64,000 nt of DNA from Paraburkholderia atlantica (GTDB taxonomy: Bacteria; Pseudomonadota; Gammaproteobacteria; Burkholderiales; Burkholderiaceae): contig NZ_WHNQ01000003.1 of assembly GCF_009362785.1 (NCBI RefSeq), positions 62,001 through 126,000 of the forward strand. Direction: 5' to 3'. The first letter of the stretch is position 1; every line of letters starts with the position of its first letter. The translations under genes and the position numbers were made by a program. The notes under the pieces were generated by a model. It worked only from the letters and a program-made list of their open reading frames with translations. It searched no databases and was not told the DNA's origin. Below, piece by piece: positions 1 to 7,550 of the stretch.

Positions 1-470
1 AGTAGCCGTGCGTCCGACCACAGAAGGCTATTGTCACTTTCCCGCACAGGGGCTTCGACATCTTTCAATACAGAGTCTGTCATGTCCGTTCAATCCGGCT
101 TTATCAAGAGCTATATCATAGCCGTCGAACATAGAACGCCGCGAATTTCCCAGCATTTCACCATCAGCGTGGCTTAAATCCTTCAGTCTTTCGAGGCTTG
201 CCGGGCCAAACCATCCGGCCCGGCATTCATGCACGCCGAGGCGCTTTCCCTTCAGTTCTCCAGCACTGGTCGCCGCTTGCGTTGCGCGCCCGTTTCGCGC
301 CGCTGACTTCTCTGGCCGTCTTTGAGTATTACCGTTTCGCAAGCTGGTTCTGATTCAGGAAGTCCTGACGGCTGAAATCAGCGCTTCCTGAGACGACATT
401 CCGCCGGCGCCGATTGGCCGCACGCACCGATCTCCATAGCATCGATTCATCGCATATCGAAGGGAAAATC
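1..470. other. No supported gene
   Basis: I see no convincing gene here. A 102-codon open frame on the minus strand (34-342) has no recognisable domain and no good ribosome-binding site. The stretch may hold the promoter of the small gene that starts at 471 and the end of whatever lies to the left. Confidence 0.4.
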
Positions 471-716
471 ATGGCGGGCAACAGGTCACTGCGTTCTGAG
501 GTCGAAAAACTCGTTGGCCCGACGCGGGGCCACGGGGCGTGCGTGCGGTTGGTGGACCGCTCCCGCTCGGGTGGAACATGCCGCGTGTGCATTCAGATCG
601 ATCGGCCGTCCGGCACGTTCTCACTCTTCTTCTTTCGCCATGCCGACGGCACGTGGCACGTGTTTCCGCCGGGCCTGCGCCGTCCGGAAATGGGGATAGG
701 CGGGCTGGCTGCCTGA
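471..716 (+). CDS. Small hypothetical protein (81 aa)
   Basis: Small soluble protein of unknown function. The start at 471 is preferred over an upstream ATG at 414 because GAAGGG lies a few bases upstream. The protein has a charged N-terminal helix (RSLRSEVEKLV), two Cys residues near the middle (ACVRL and TCRVC) and a C-terminal beta-like half ending in the GTWHVFPPG region. Short proteins of this pattern are common lineage-specific hypotheticals in Burkholderiaceae, from memory. A second small gene follows 14 bases downstream and may be co-transcribed. Confidence 0.6.
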   Translation: MAGNRSLRSEVEKLVGPTRGHGACVRLVDRSRSGGTCRVCIQIDRPSGTFSLFFFRHADGTWHVFPPGLRRPEMGIGGLAA

Positions 717-730
717 CCGTTCATGAATCG

Positions 731-985
731 ATGAAACGTCACGTTGTGGGGCGCTATCGCGGGTTCGTTATCGAAGCGCACATGGAGCCACGCACGGCCC
801 GTTTGTCCGATGGAATCGCGCTGACCTATCGCGTCACGTGGTCGTTACGCAGAAGGACGCGAAAACAACACGTCACCGGTGACTTCGCCGATCCCGTTAC
901 ATACGAGTCGGAGAGTGTTGCCCTCACGTGCATCGACCGCGAGGCTCGCGCTCTTATCGATGCGATGCTGGCGAATCGCGCCTAA
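731..985 (+). CDS. Small hypothetical protein (84 aa)
   Basis: Unknown function. The open frame continues upstream, but the ATG at 731 just after the stop of the preceding small gene is the sensible start. No strong ribosome-binding site is visible, which fits translational coupling. The protein is basic at its N-terminus (MKRHVVGRYRGFVIEAH) and ends in a helix around DREARALIDAMLA. No catalytic motif, signal peptide or membrane segment is seen. It converges with the E2 gene that ends at 1002. Confidence 0.5.
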   Translation: MKRHVVGRYRGFVIEAHMEPRTARLSDGIALTYRVTWSLRRRTRKQHVTGDFADPVTYESESVALTCIDREARALIDAMLANRA

Positions 986-1001
986 CACACGCGAACCGCG
1001 A

Positions 1002-2120
1002 TCACGCGTTCTGCAGATCCGCGATCGTCGCCGCCAGGAAGCGCGCCGCCTCGCCGCCTGTCACGACGCGATGATCGAACGTCAGGCTGAGCGGCAAAAT
1101 CCGGTGCACGGCAGGCGCGCCGCCTGTCGCGACCACCTGTTCATGGATGCGCCCCGCGCCGAGGATCGCGACGGTCGGCGGCACGACGATCGGCGCTGCG
1201 TACTTCCCCGAAATCATCCCGAAGTTCGACAGCGTGATCGTGTTGCCGCGCATTTCTTCCGGCGGAATCTTGCGCGCGCGGATGTCGGCGCGCATCCGGT
1301 CGAGACCGCCGCGCAGATCCGCCGCATCGCGATGCGCGACGTCGCGCAGCACCGGCACGAAGAGTCCATCGGGCAGATCGACGGCGATGCCGAGATCGAT
1401 CTTTTCCAGTACGTGGCGTCGCCCAGTATGTCCGTCGAACCATGCGTTCAGTGCCGGCTCAGCACGGCAACCCGCGACCAGCGCGCGGATCAGACGGATC
1501 GTCACGTCGGTGTGCGGCGGCCATGCGTGAATGTCGGCATCGTCGATCACGGTCGCGGCCGCCACTTCGCTTTGCGCGCGCGCCATGTTGTGCGCCATCG
1601 CACGCCGTACGCCGCGCAGCACCTCCGGCGGACCGACTTCACCGAGTATCTTCGCGACACGCTGCACGTCAGCCGCCGTGATGACGCCTTCCGGGCCGGA
1701 CGGCGTCACCATCGAGAGATCGACATCCAGCTTGCGCGCCAGCGCGCGCGCCGCCGGAATTGCCTTGATCACCCCGCCGCCCGCGCCGACGCCACCGCCC
1801 GTACCGAGCGCCGCAGGCGCGTCCTGCACGACATGCTGGCCAACTTCCATATGGCCGACGACGGTGCCCGCGTCTGCATCGTCGCCCTCGCCTTCGAACG
1901 CGACAAGCGGCGCGCCCAGATGCACGATATCGCCCGTCCGTCCAAACAGCTTCGTGATGCGGCCGGATTGCGGTGCCGGAATCTCGACGATCGCCTTCGC
2001 CGTCTCGACCGACAGCAACGGTTGATCCGCGCGCACTTCGTCGCCATCGCTCACATGCCATTCGACGATTTCCGCTTCCTGCAAGCCTTCGCCGAGGTCG
2101 GGAAGTTTGAAGATTTTCAT
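1002..2120 (-). CDS. 2-oxo-acid dehydrogenase E2 (dihydrolipoamide acyltransferase)
   Basis: Acyltransferase core of a pyruvate or branched-chain 2-oxo-acid dehydrogenase complex; it moves the acyl group from lipoyl-lysine to CoA in the cytoplasm. Domains in order: one lipoyl domain (residues 1-75, lipoylated Lys in VETAKAIVEIP), a peripheral-subunit-binding domain (about 120-160, AIPAARALARKLDVDL and GVITAADV), and the catalytic domain to the end. The active-site motif, usually HxxxDG, reads DHRVVTGGEA, so Thr replaces the usual Asp; I believe this is a subfamily feature rather than damage. At 372 aa it is a one-lipoyl E2. It lies 4 bases after the E1 beta stop, third in the operon. No E3 gene is present, so a shared dihydrolipoamide dehydrogenase must come from elsewhere. 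Substrate cannot be fixed from sequence. Confidence 0.9.
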   Translation of the reverse strand: MKIFKLPDLGEGLQEAEIVEWHVSDGDEVRADQPLLSVETAKAIVEIPAPQSGRITKLFGRTGDIVHLGAPLVAFEGEGDDADAGTVVGHMEVGQHVVQDAPAALGTGGGVGAGGGVIKAIPAARALARKLDVDLSMVTPSGPEGVITAADVQRVAKILGEVGPPEVLRGVRRAMAHNMARAQSEVAAATVIDDADIHAWPPHTDVTIRLIRALVAGCRAEPALNAWFDGHTGRRHVLEKIDLGIAVDLPDGLFVPVLRDVAHRDAADLRGGLDRMRADIRARKIPPEEMRGNTITLSNFGMISGKYAAPIVVPPTVAILGAGRIHEQVVATGGAPAVHRILPLSLTFDHRVVTGGEAARFLAATIADLQNA

Positions 2121-2124
2121 GGCT

Positions 2125-3105
2125 TTATGACGCCTCCATAGCCTGCCTCACCGCGGCGACGATGCGCGACGCACCCGGCATGTATTGATTCTCGAGCCGG
2201 TACAGCGGCACCACGACGTCGTAGCCGGTCACGCGCTGCACAGGCGCGAGCAGCGAATAGAGTCCGCGCTCGGCGATATTGGCGGCGATCTCCGCGCCGA
2301 TGCCGCCCGTGCGCGAGCCCTCGTGCACGATCACGCAGCGGCCCGTCTTCGCCACCGAGGCCAGGATCGTGTTCATGTCGATCGGCTTGAGCGTCGCGAC
2401 GTCGATCACTTCGGCCATCACGCCTTCCTGCGCGAGCAGATCGGCGGCGCCTTGTGCGTCCTGCACGGCACCGCCCCAGCACACCAGCGTCACATCCGAG
2501 CCCTCGCGCAGCGTAAAGCAGGTGTCGAGCGGCAGCCCTTCGCCGTTGTCATCCACGGTCTGCCGGTACAGCCGATAAAGTCGCGTCGGCTCGAAGAAGA
2601 TCACCGGGTCGGGATCGCGAATCGCGGCCAGCAACAGCCCGTATGCGCGCGCCGGCGACGAAGGCGTAACGACGCGCAAGCCGGGAATGTGCGCGAACAG
2701 GGCTTCGGGGTTTTCGGAATGATGCTCGGGGGCATGGATGCCTGCGCCGCACGGCGTGCGGATCACGAGCGGACAGGTGAGGCGTCCGCGCGTCCGATGC
2801 CGCAGACGGGACGCATGATTGAGCACGTGATCGATCGCGGGATACAGAAACCCGCTGAACTGGATCTCGGCGACGGGCTTCAGCCCCATCGCCGCCATGC
2901 CGATTGCGGTGCCCGCGATCGCTGCCTCGGCGAGCGGCGTATCGAGCACGCGTTGCGCGCCGAAGCGTGCCTGCAGGCCGACCGTCGCGCGAAACACGCC
3001 CCCGTTCACGCCGATGTCCTCGCCGAGCAGCACGACGGCGGGATCATGTTCGAGTTCGTATGCGAGCGCCAGATTGAGCGCATCGATCATGTTCAGATCA
3101 GCCAT
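2125..3105 (-). CDS. 2-oxo-acid dehydrogenase E1 component, beta subunit
   Basis: Beta chain (326 aa) of the thiamine-diphosphate-dependent E1 heterotetramer. It shows a transketolase-type pyrimidine-binding domain (ALAYELEHDPAVVLLGEDIG, then ETQF-like segment AEIQFSGFLYPAIDHV) and a C-terminal transketolase domain (VTLVCWGGAVQDA, VIDVATLKPID, HEGSRTGGIGAEI). The start at 3105 overlaps the end of E1 alpha by 8 bases and has GGAGG upstream; a longer frame to 3138 is possible but less likely. The tight overlap shows translational coupling with E1 alpha, as expected for a 1:1 complex. Confidence 0.9.
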   Translation of the reverse strand: MADLNMIDALNLALAYELEHDPAVVLLGEDIGVNGGVFRATVGLQARFGAQRVLDTPLAEAAIAGTAIGMAAMGLKPVAEIQFSGFLYPAIDHVLNHASRLRHRTRGRLTCPLVIRTPCGAGIHAPEHHSENPEALFAHIPGLRVVTPSSPARAYGLLLAAIRDPDPVIFFEPTRLYRLYRQTVDDNGEGLPLDTCFTLREGSDVTLVCWGGAVQDAQGAADLLAQEGVMAEVIDVATLKPIDMNTILASVAKTGRCVIVHEGSRTGGIGAEIAANIAERGLYSLLAPVQRVTGYDVVVPLYRLENQYMPGASRIVAAVRQAMEAS

Positions 3106-4213
3106 GGCCGTTGCCTCCGTTCCGACCAGGCCGACCATTGCCCGCTATTGGCGCGAATCGCTGCGCGCTTTCCAGTTGCTCGCGCATGGCATGCGGCAGC
3201 GCCTCGTACAGGTGATCGAACATCGCGGAGGTATCGGGGGGCGGCACGGCCAGATATGCCTCTACGGCTGCTTCGACCTGCGCGTGACACGCCCGGCCGA
3301 GTTGCTCATCCTGCGCCTTGTCCCAGAAGTTCATCCGCATCAGATACTTGCGCAATCGCAGCAGCGGCTCGTATTCCCATTGCTTCTGAATCTCATCCGA
3401 GTCGCGATAGCGCGTTGCATCGTCGGCCGTCGTGTGGTCGCCGAGTCGATAGCTGAGCGCTTCGATCAGTGTCGGGCCGTCGCCTCGCCGCGCTTTCGCG
3501 AGCGCCGCATGCATCACCTGATGCACGGCGATGACATCGTTGCCGTCGACCTGCAAACCGTCGATGCCCGCCGCGATTGCCTTCTGCGCGAGCGTCTGCG
3601 CCGCGCTCTGCGTGCTGCGCGGCACCGAAATCGCCCACTGGTTGTTGTTGACGACGAGCACGAGCGGCGCCTGCCAGACGCCCGCCATGTTCATCGCTTC
3701 GTAGAAATCGCCCTTCGATGTGCTGCCGTCGCCGCAGATCGTCACGGCGACGCGCGGTTCGCCGCGCAGCTTGAACGCGTAGGCCGCACCGGCGGCATGA
3801 CACACCTGTGTGCCGATGGGAACGCAATTTGGAAAGTCGAACCGCGGCACGCTGAAGTCGCTGCCGCGTTCGTCACCGCCCCAATACAGCAGGCTTTCCG
3901 TCATCGTGACGCCGCGCAGCAATTGCGCCGCATGGTCGCGATACGAAGGGAACAGCACGTCATCGGCCTGCATCGCGCTCGCGACGCCCACCCCGATCGC
4001 CTCCTGCCCCACCGACGATGCGAACGTGCCGAGCTTGCCGGTGCGCTGCAGCGCGACCGCTTTGGTATCGAATGCGCGGGTCAGCACCATCGCGCGATAG
4101 AGGGAAATCAGCGTCTCGGGTTCCCGCGCGAACGCCGGCAATGGCTGTACGGGCTCGCTTTCGGGGCCCAGATATCGCGTATATCCGATGTGAAAACTGG
4201 CAGTCGTGGTCAT
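3098..4213 (-). CDS. 2-oxo-acid dehydrogenase E1 component, alpha subunit
   Basis: Thiamine-diphosphate-binding subunit (371 aa) that decarboxylates the 2-oxo acid. The ThDP motif runs from GDGSTSKGDFYEAMN to NNNQWAIS. The segment FASSVGQEAIGVG and LFPSYRDH are typical of the PdhA/BkdA1 family, and YRLGDHTTADD is the phosphorylation-loop region. The start has a strong AAGGAGGG ribosome-binding site. It is the first gene of the operon. An IclR gene lies 215 bases upstream on the same strand, but that regulator more likely serves the divergent transporter. The sequence resembles the pyruvate-type E1 alpha as well as the branched-chain type, so I give no symbol. Confidence 0.9.
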   Translation of the reverse strand: MTTTASFHIGYTRYLGPESEPVQPLPAFAREPETLISLYRAMVLTRAFDTKAVALQRTGKLGTFASSVGQEAIGVGVASAMQADDVLFPSYRDHAAQLLRGVTMTESLLYWGGDERGSDFSVPRFDFPNCVPIGTQVCHAAGAAYAFKLRGEPRVAVTICGDGSTSKGDFYEAMNMAGVWQAPLVLVVNNNQWAISVPRSTQSAAQTLAQKAIAAGIDGLQVDGNDVIAVHQVMHAALAKARRGDGPTLIEALSYRLGDHTTADDATRYRDSDEIQKQWEYEPLLRLRKYLMRMNFWDKAQDEQLGRACHAQVEAAVEAYLAVPPPDTSAMFDHLYEALPHAMREQLESAQRFAPIAGNGRPGRNGGNGHG

Positions 4214-4428
4214 GACCGCCCTCCTTGCTGTTCGGATGTCGAATGCGTGCAGGAGATCACGTGCACAACCCGTGCCTGTAGGCCCAGGGGTGCCGGCGCG
4301 CTGAACGACGGTTCGGGCGGCTTATCGTTTGACAGGGAAAGCGGGGATAAGGTGCGAAATTTTGTGCTGCGAAGTGCGCGTCAATGCAGGTGGAGAAGCA
4401 TGCGCGGAGGGATGTGCCCGCAAATTCT

Positions 4429-5214
4429 TCATCCCTTGCCGAGCGGCGGCCGACTCGGAAATCCCGCCATATTGCTCAACTGGGCCAGTTCATTCGTTGC
4501 GTCGCGCAGCAGTATCGAGTACTCGTGAATCTTCCCGGTCGTCAACCGCACCCGCGGACCGGCCAAACTGATGACGCCGACGCAGCGCGAGCCGCTCACC
4601 ACGGGCACCGCCACCGCAGACATACGCGGGGCAAACACCTCGTCGATCATCGCATAGCCACGCACGCGCGCAGCGTGCAGGAAGCCCAGCAGCGCTTTGA
4701 GCGTCGTCGGCGCATTGGGTCCAAACTCGTTCGGCTGTCCGAAACCCTGCTTCAATACCAGCGCGGCCGCCTGCTCGTCGGTCATTGTCATCAGCCATGC
4801 GTGTCCGGTCGACGTGCATGAAAGTCGTGCTGCCTGGCCCATGTCAGGATCGTAGCGAAAGCCGATGCGCTGTCCGTCCGCTTTCCCCACCCAGATGATT
4901 GCTTCGCCGTCCACCAGCGACAGCCGCGCCAGCTCGCCTGTCTGCGCAGCGACGCGTTCGATGATTGGCTGGGCGATATCCGCGATACCCGTCAGGCTCA
5001 AAAATTCCAGCCCGTTCGACGTCATGCGCATGGTCAGAATATAGCGGCTGTGATCGACCAGTTGCCTGACATAGCCGCCTTCGATGAGCTCGGCGAGCAG
5101 CCGGTGGCAGGTGCTGCGTGGCAGGGACAAAGCGTCGGCAATGGCCAGAAGGCCCGCGCCTTCGGGTTGCGACGCCAGGAAATCAAGAACTCTCAGGCCG
5201 TTTTTGAGCGACAT
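4429..5214 (-). CDS. IclR family transcriptional regulator
   Basis: Cytoplasmic regulator of 261 aa with an N-terminal winged helix-turn-helix (NGLRVLDFLASQPEG, LSLPRSTCHRLLAELIEGGY) and a C-terminal GAF-like effector domain (RLSLVDGEAIIWVGKADG, TSTGHAWLMT, AVPVVSG, VGVISLAGP). It is divergent from an MHS-type transporter and a dehydroquinase-like enzyme, and the 126-base gap holds two perfect inverted repeats. IclR proteins usually control neighbouring uptake and degradation genes for aromatic or hydroaromatic acids, so I infer that it senses the substrate of the transporter. It could also influence the 2-oxo-acid dehydrogenase operon downstream. Confidence 0.88.
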   Translation of the reverse strand: MSLKNGLRVLDFLASQPEGAGLLAIADALSLPRSTCHRLLAELIEGGYVRQLVDHSRYILTMRMTSNGLEFLSLTGIADIAQPIIERVAAQTGELARLSLVDGEAIIWVGKADGQRIGFRYDPDMGQAARLSCTSTGHAWLMTMTDEQAAALVLKQGFGQPNEFGPNAPTTLKALLGFLHAARVRGYAMIDEVFAPRMSAVAVPVVSGSRCVGVISLAGPRVRLTTGKIHEYSILLRDATNELAQLSNMAGFPSRPPLGKG

Positions 5215-5243
5215 TTTCGCGCGATTTCACTATGTGCAATGCA

Positions 5244-5258
5244 GTTCCGGTGCGGAAC
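5244..5258. promoter_or_regulatory. Candidate IclR operator (inverted repeat)
   Basis: GTTCCG-GTG-CGGAAC is a perfect 6-bp inverted repeat with a 3-bp centre, 30 bases upstream of the IclR start and 83 bases before the transporter start. Its 15-bp size and position suit an IclR-family dimer site. Assignment is inference. Confidence 0.5.
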
Positions 5259-5290
5259 GTCCCGCTTTCAGAGCGCAAACAATAGCACTT

Positions 5291-5309
5291 GTTCGTCGCA
5301 GAAACGAAC
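5291..5309. promoter_or_regulatory. Second inverted repeat before the transporter gene
   Basis: GTTCGT-N7-ACGAAC, perfect 6-bp arms, lies 32 bases upstream of the transporter start. It could be a second, lower-affinity site for the IclR protein, or lie over the transporter promoter. Confidence 0.4.
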
Positions 5310-5340
5310 GGTTCAACAAATCAGGCATTCAGGAGACGAC

Positions 5341-6684
5341 ATGTCATTTTTTGCTGATTCAGACCTTGCCGCGGAGGAACACTCCGCGCAGGCCCACTTG
5401 ATGGCGCGCCGGGCGGTGGCAGGCGCGACCGTCGGAACGGCGCTCGAATGGTTCGACTTCGCGCTGTATGGCGTGGTCGCGGCCACGATCTTTCCAAAGC
5501 TGTTTTTCCCGTCGCTGGACCCCACCGCCTCGCTGCTCGCGTCGCTGGCCAGTTTCTGGGCAGGGCTCGCCGCCCGCCCGCTAGGCGCGGTGATCTGCGG
5601 GATGCTCGGGGACCGTTGGGGACGCCGCAAACTGATGCTCATCACCGTGTCGGTAATGGGAGTTTCATCGTTCCTGATGGGGCTGCTGCCCACTTACCAC
5701 CAGGTTGGCATCCTCGCGCCGACGTTGCTGGTGACACTGCGCATCATCCAGGGTTTCGCGCTTGGCGGCGAGTCGACAGGCGCGCAACTGATGGCGGTCG
5801 AGCATGCATCTGCGAACCGACGTGGTTTGTATTCGGGCCTGCTTGGCATCTGCTCGCCACTCAGCCAGATTCTCGCCAACTTCTCGCTCTTTACGCTGGC
5901 CGCGCTGCTTTCCTCGGACGACTTCGATGCCTGGGGATGGCGAGTCCCGTTCCTCGCAAGCTTCGTGCTGGTGCTGCTGGGCATCTACATCCGCAGGAAG
6001 GTGAGCGAGACACCCGCGTTCGAGGCGCTCAAGAAGACTGGCGCTCGCACACGCGCCACCAATCCGCTAGGCACCGTCTTCAAATATCACTGGCGCACCG
6101 CGCTTCGCCTGACGCTGTTCTTCTGTGGCCCGGCGGCGCTGTTTTATCTGATCGTGGTGTTCTCGCTCAGCTATCTGACCAAACACCTCGGCGTACCCAA
6201 GCAGACCGGTTTCATGCTGTTGATGGTTGCGAATGTCTGCGCCATCGCGGGCGCGCTGGTCGGCGGTTATCTGAGCGATCGGATCGGACGCAAACGTGCG
6301 CTGATGATCGGTTCGTTCTGCACGCTGATCTGCTGCCTGATCTATTTTCCGATTCTCAATCAGAACTCGATCGCGATGACGATGGCCGTGATGGGCGCCT
6401 TCCTCGGCTTCACCCAATTCCAGAGCGGCATCCAGCCGGTGTGGTTCGCCGAGTCATTTCCGACCGAGGCGCGCTACACGGGGTCCGCACTGTCGTACTC
6501 GGGAGCCAACCTGCTCACCGGCGGTCCGATGCCCATCGTCGCGGTTGCGCTGCTCAATGCCTTCAACGGTTCACCGTGGGCCATCGTAGCCGTTTGCGGC
6601 TCGTTGAACCTGATCTCCTTCCTGATGATCGCAATCTCCCGGGAAACCAAAGACACGGCTCTCGAACGCTCTTCTACACATTGA
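5341..6684 (+). CDS. MFS transporter, metabolite:H+ symporter type
   Basis: Inner-membrane proton symporter of 447 aa with 12 predicted membrane segments, in the MHS group (shikimate, alpha-ketoglutarate, aromatic-acid carriers). Typical motifs are GTALEWFDFALYGVVA in the first segment, GDRWGRRKLM in the loop 2-3, GGESTGAQLMAVEHA in segment 4, and a second loop motif LSDRIGRKRALMIG. The start at 5341 has AGGAGACGAC directly upstream; the frame stays open far to the left but without coding character. A dehydroquinase-like gene begins 4 bases after the stop, so import and first conversion of a hydroaromatic or carboxylic acid is a reasonable guess. Confidence 0.9.
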   Translation: MSFFADSDLAAEEHSAQAHLMARRAVAGATVGTALEWFDFALYGVVAATIFPKLFFPSLDPTASLLASLASFWAGLAARPLGAVICGMLGDRWGRRKLMLITVSVMGVSSFLMGLLPTYHQVGILAPTLLVTLRIIQGFALGGESTGAQLMAVEHASANRRGLYSGLLGICSPLSQILANFSLFTLAALLSSDDFDAWGWRVPFLASFVLVLLGIYIRRKVSETPAFEALKKTGARTRATNPLGTVFKYHWRTALRLTLFFCGPAALFYLIVVFSLSYLTKHLGVPKQTGFMLLMVANVCAIAGALVGGYLSDRIGRKRALMIGSFCTLICCLIYFPILNQNSIAMTMAVMGAFLGFTQFQSGIQPVWFAESFPTEARYTGSALSYSGANLLTGGPMPIVAVALLNAFNGSPWAIVAVCGSLNLISFLMIAISRETKDTALERSSTH

Positions 6685-6688
6685 CACC

Positions 6689-7135
6689 ATGACTCGCAAA
6701 CTCTACATCCTCAATGGCTCCAACCTGAACATGCTGGGCATGAGGGAGCCACATCTTTACGGCAGCACGACGCTGAAGGACATCGAACGGAACTGCCTCG
6801 CACTGGCCGACGCCCTGAAGTTCGACTGCGTATTCCGTCAAACGAACAGCGAAAGCGAGTTGATCGACTGGATCCAGGAAGCGTTCCTGCAGGACGCCGC
6901 GCTGGTCATCAATCCGGCCGGCTTTTCATTCGGTCGGATTCCGGTGCTCGACGCGGTCAAGCTGATCCGCCGGCCGGTCGTGGAATTGCACATCACCAAC
7001 ATCCACCGACGCTCGGAGGAATATCGTCACTCGACGATTTCGGTGGCGGCTACCGCGGTAATTTGCGGGGCTGGTGCGAACGGATACTTGCTGGCGATCC
7101 GCGCGATCGACGATCTGTGGGGCAACCAGACCTGA
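6689..7135 (+). CDS. Type II 3-dehydroquinate dehydratase-like protein
   Basis: Small cytoplasmic enzyme of 148 aa in the AroQ family, which dehydrates 3-dehydroquinate to 3-dehydroshikimate. The N-terminal loop (NGSNLNMLGMREPHLYG) keeps the catalytic Tyr24 and the loop Arg; ELHITN keeps Glu99 and His101; RRSEEYRHS keeps the Arg residues. The usual N-x-G-x-x-T-H-T-S segment is changed to NPAGFSFGR, so the conserved substrate-binding His is Phe81. The gene is linked to the transporter by 4 bases. It may be a catabolic dehydroquinase or act on a related cyclic substrate; the housekeeping copy is expected elsewhere. Confidence 0.82.
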   Translation: MTRKLYILNGSNLNMLGMREPHLYGSTTLKDIERNCLALADALKFDCVFRQTNSESELIDWIQEAFLQDAALVINPAGFSFGRIPVLDAVKLIRRPVVELHITNIHRRSEEYRHSTISVAATAVICGAGANGYLLAIRAIDDLWGNQT

Positions 7136-7160
7136 GCCGCCTCTTCTGTGAGAGAAGCAC

Positions 7161-7183
7161 GCGGGCTCCGCGATGGAGCCCGC
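7161..7183. terminator. Hairpin between convergent genes
   Basis: GCGGGCTCC and GGAGCCCGC form a perfect 9-bp stem with a 5-base loop, 25 bases after the dehydroquinase-like gene and before the end of the NIPSNAP gene on the other strand. There is no long T-run, but the position suits a bidirectional terminator. Confidence 0.55.
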
Positions 7184-7202
7184 TTCGGCCGACAGCTTGG
7201 GC

Positions 7203-7550
7203 TTACTTTGCGACACTATCCAGCGCGGTGGCCCGAATGAGCCGTGTCTCCTGAGCCGTGATCAGATGCCCCGATGCCTTCAGATAGACGGGGAAATCGG
7301 GATGCGTATCGCGTGCCAGGCACCGTCGTTCGTAGTCGGCCAGATCGTCATACCCCCACAGGTGGGTGAACTGGTTCTGCGGCCCGACCATACTCGTCCA
7401 AAAACCGAGCGGATGTCCAAGCGTCTCGAGCAGGATTGGCATCGCGAGCCTGTCAAACACGTCGAGAAACTCGGGCATCTTGCGCAGCGCGATCGTGTAG
7501 ACCCGGAAATCCAACAGGGGCTTTGCCAGATACATGGCGCGAGTGTTCAT
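7203..7550 (-). CDS. NIPSNAP family protein
   Basis: Small soluble protein (115 aa) of the NIPSNAP family, a ferredoxin-like dimeric barrel fold. The visible pattern is DFRVYTIALRKMPEFLDVF, then the W/Y-rich HLWGYDDLADYERR and a final strand region. The ATG at 7550 overlaps the stop of the upstream dehydrogenase (ATGA) and has GGAGG in front; a GTG at 7556 is less likely. Such proteins are found as accessory partners in bacterial degradation clusters, but the biochemical role is not established. It is the last gene of an operon with the flavoprotein and SDR genes. Confidence 0.8.
   Translation of the reverse strand: MNTRAMYLAKPLLDFRVYTIALRKMPEFLDVFDRLAMPILLETLGHPLGFWTSMVGPQNQFTHLWGYDDLADYERRCLARDTHPDFPVYLKASGHLITAQETRLIRATALDSVAK

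Noticed and set aside
879..4528. Several long plus-strand open frames opposite the 2-oxo-acid dehydrogenase genes
   Set aside because: They mirror the real minus-strand genes in high-GC DNA; translations are rich in Arg and His and show no domain.
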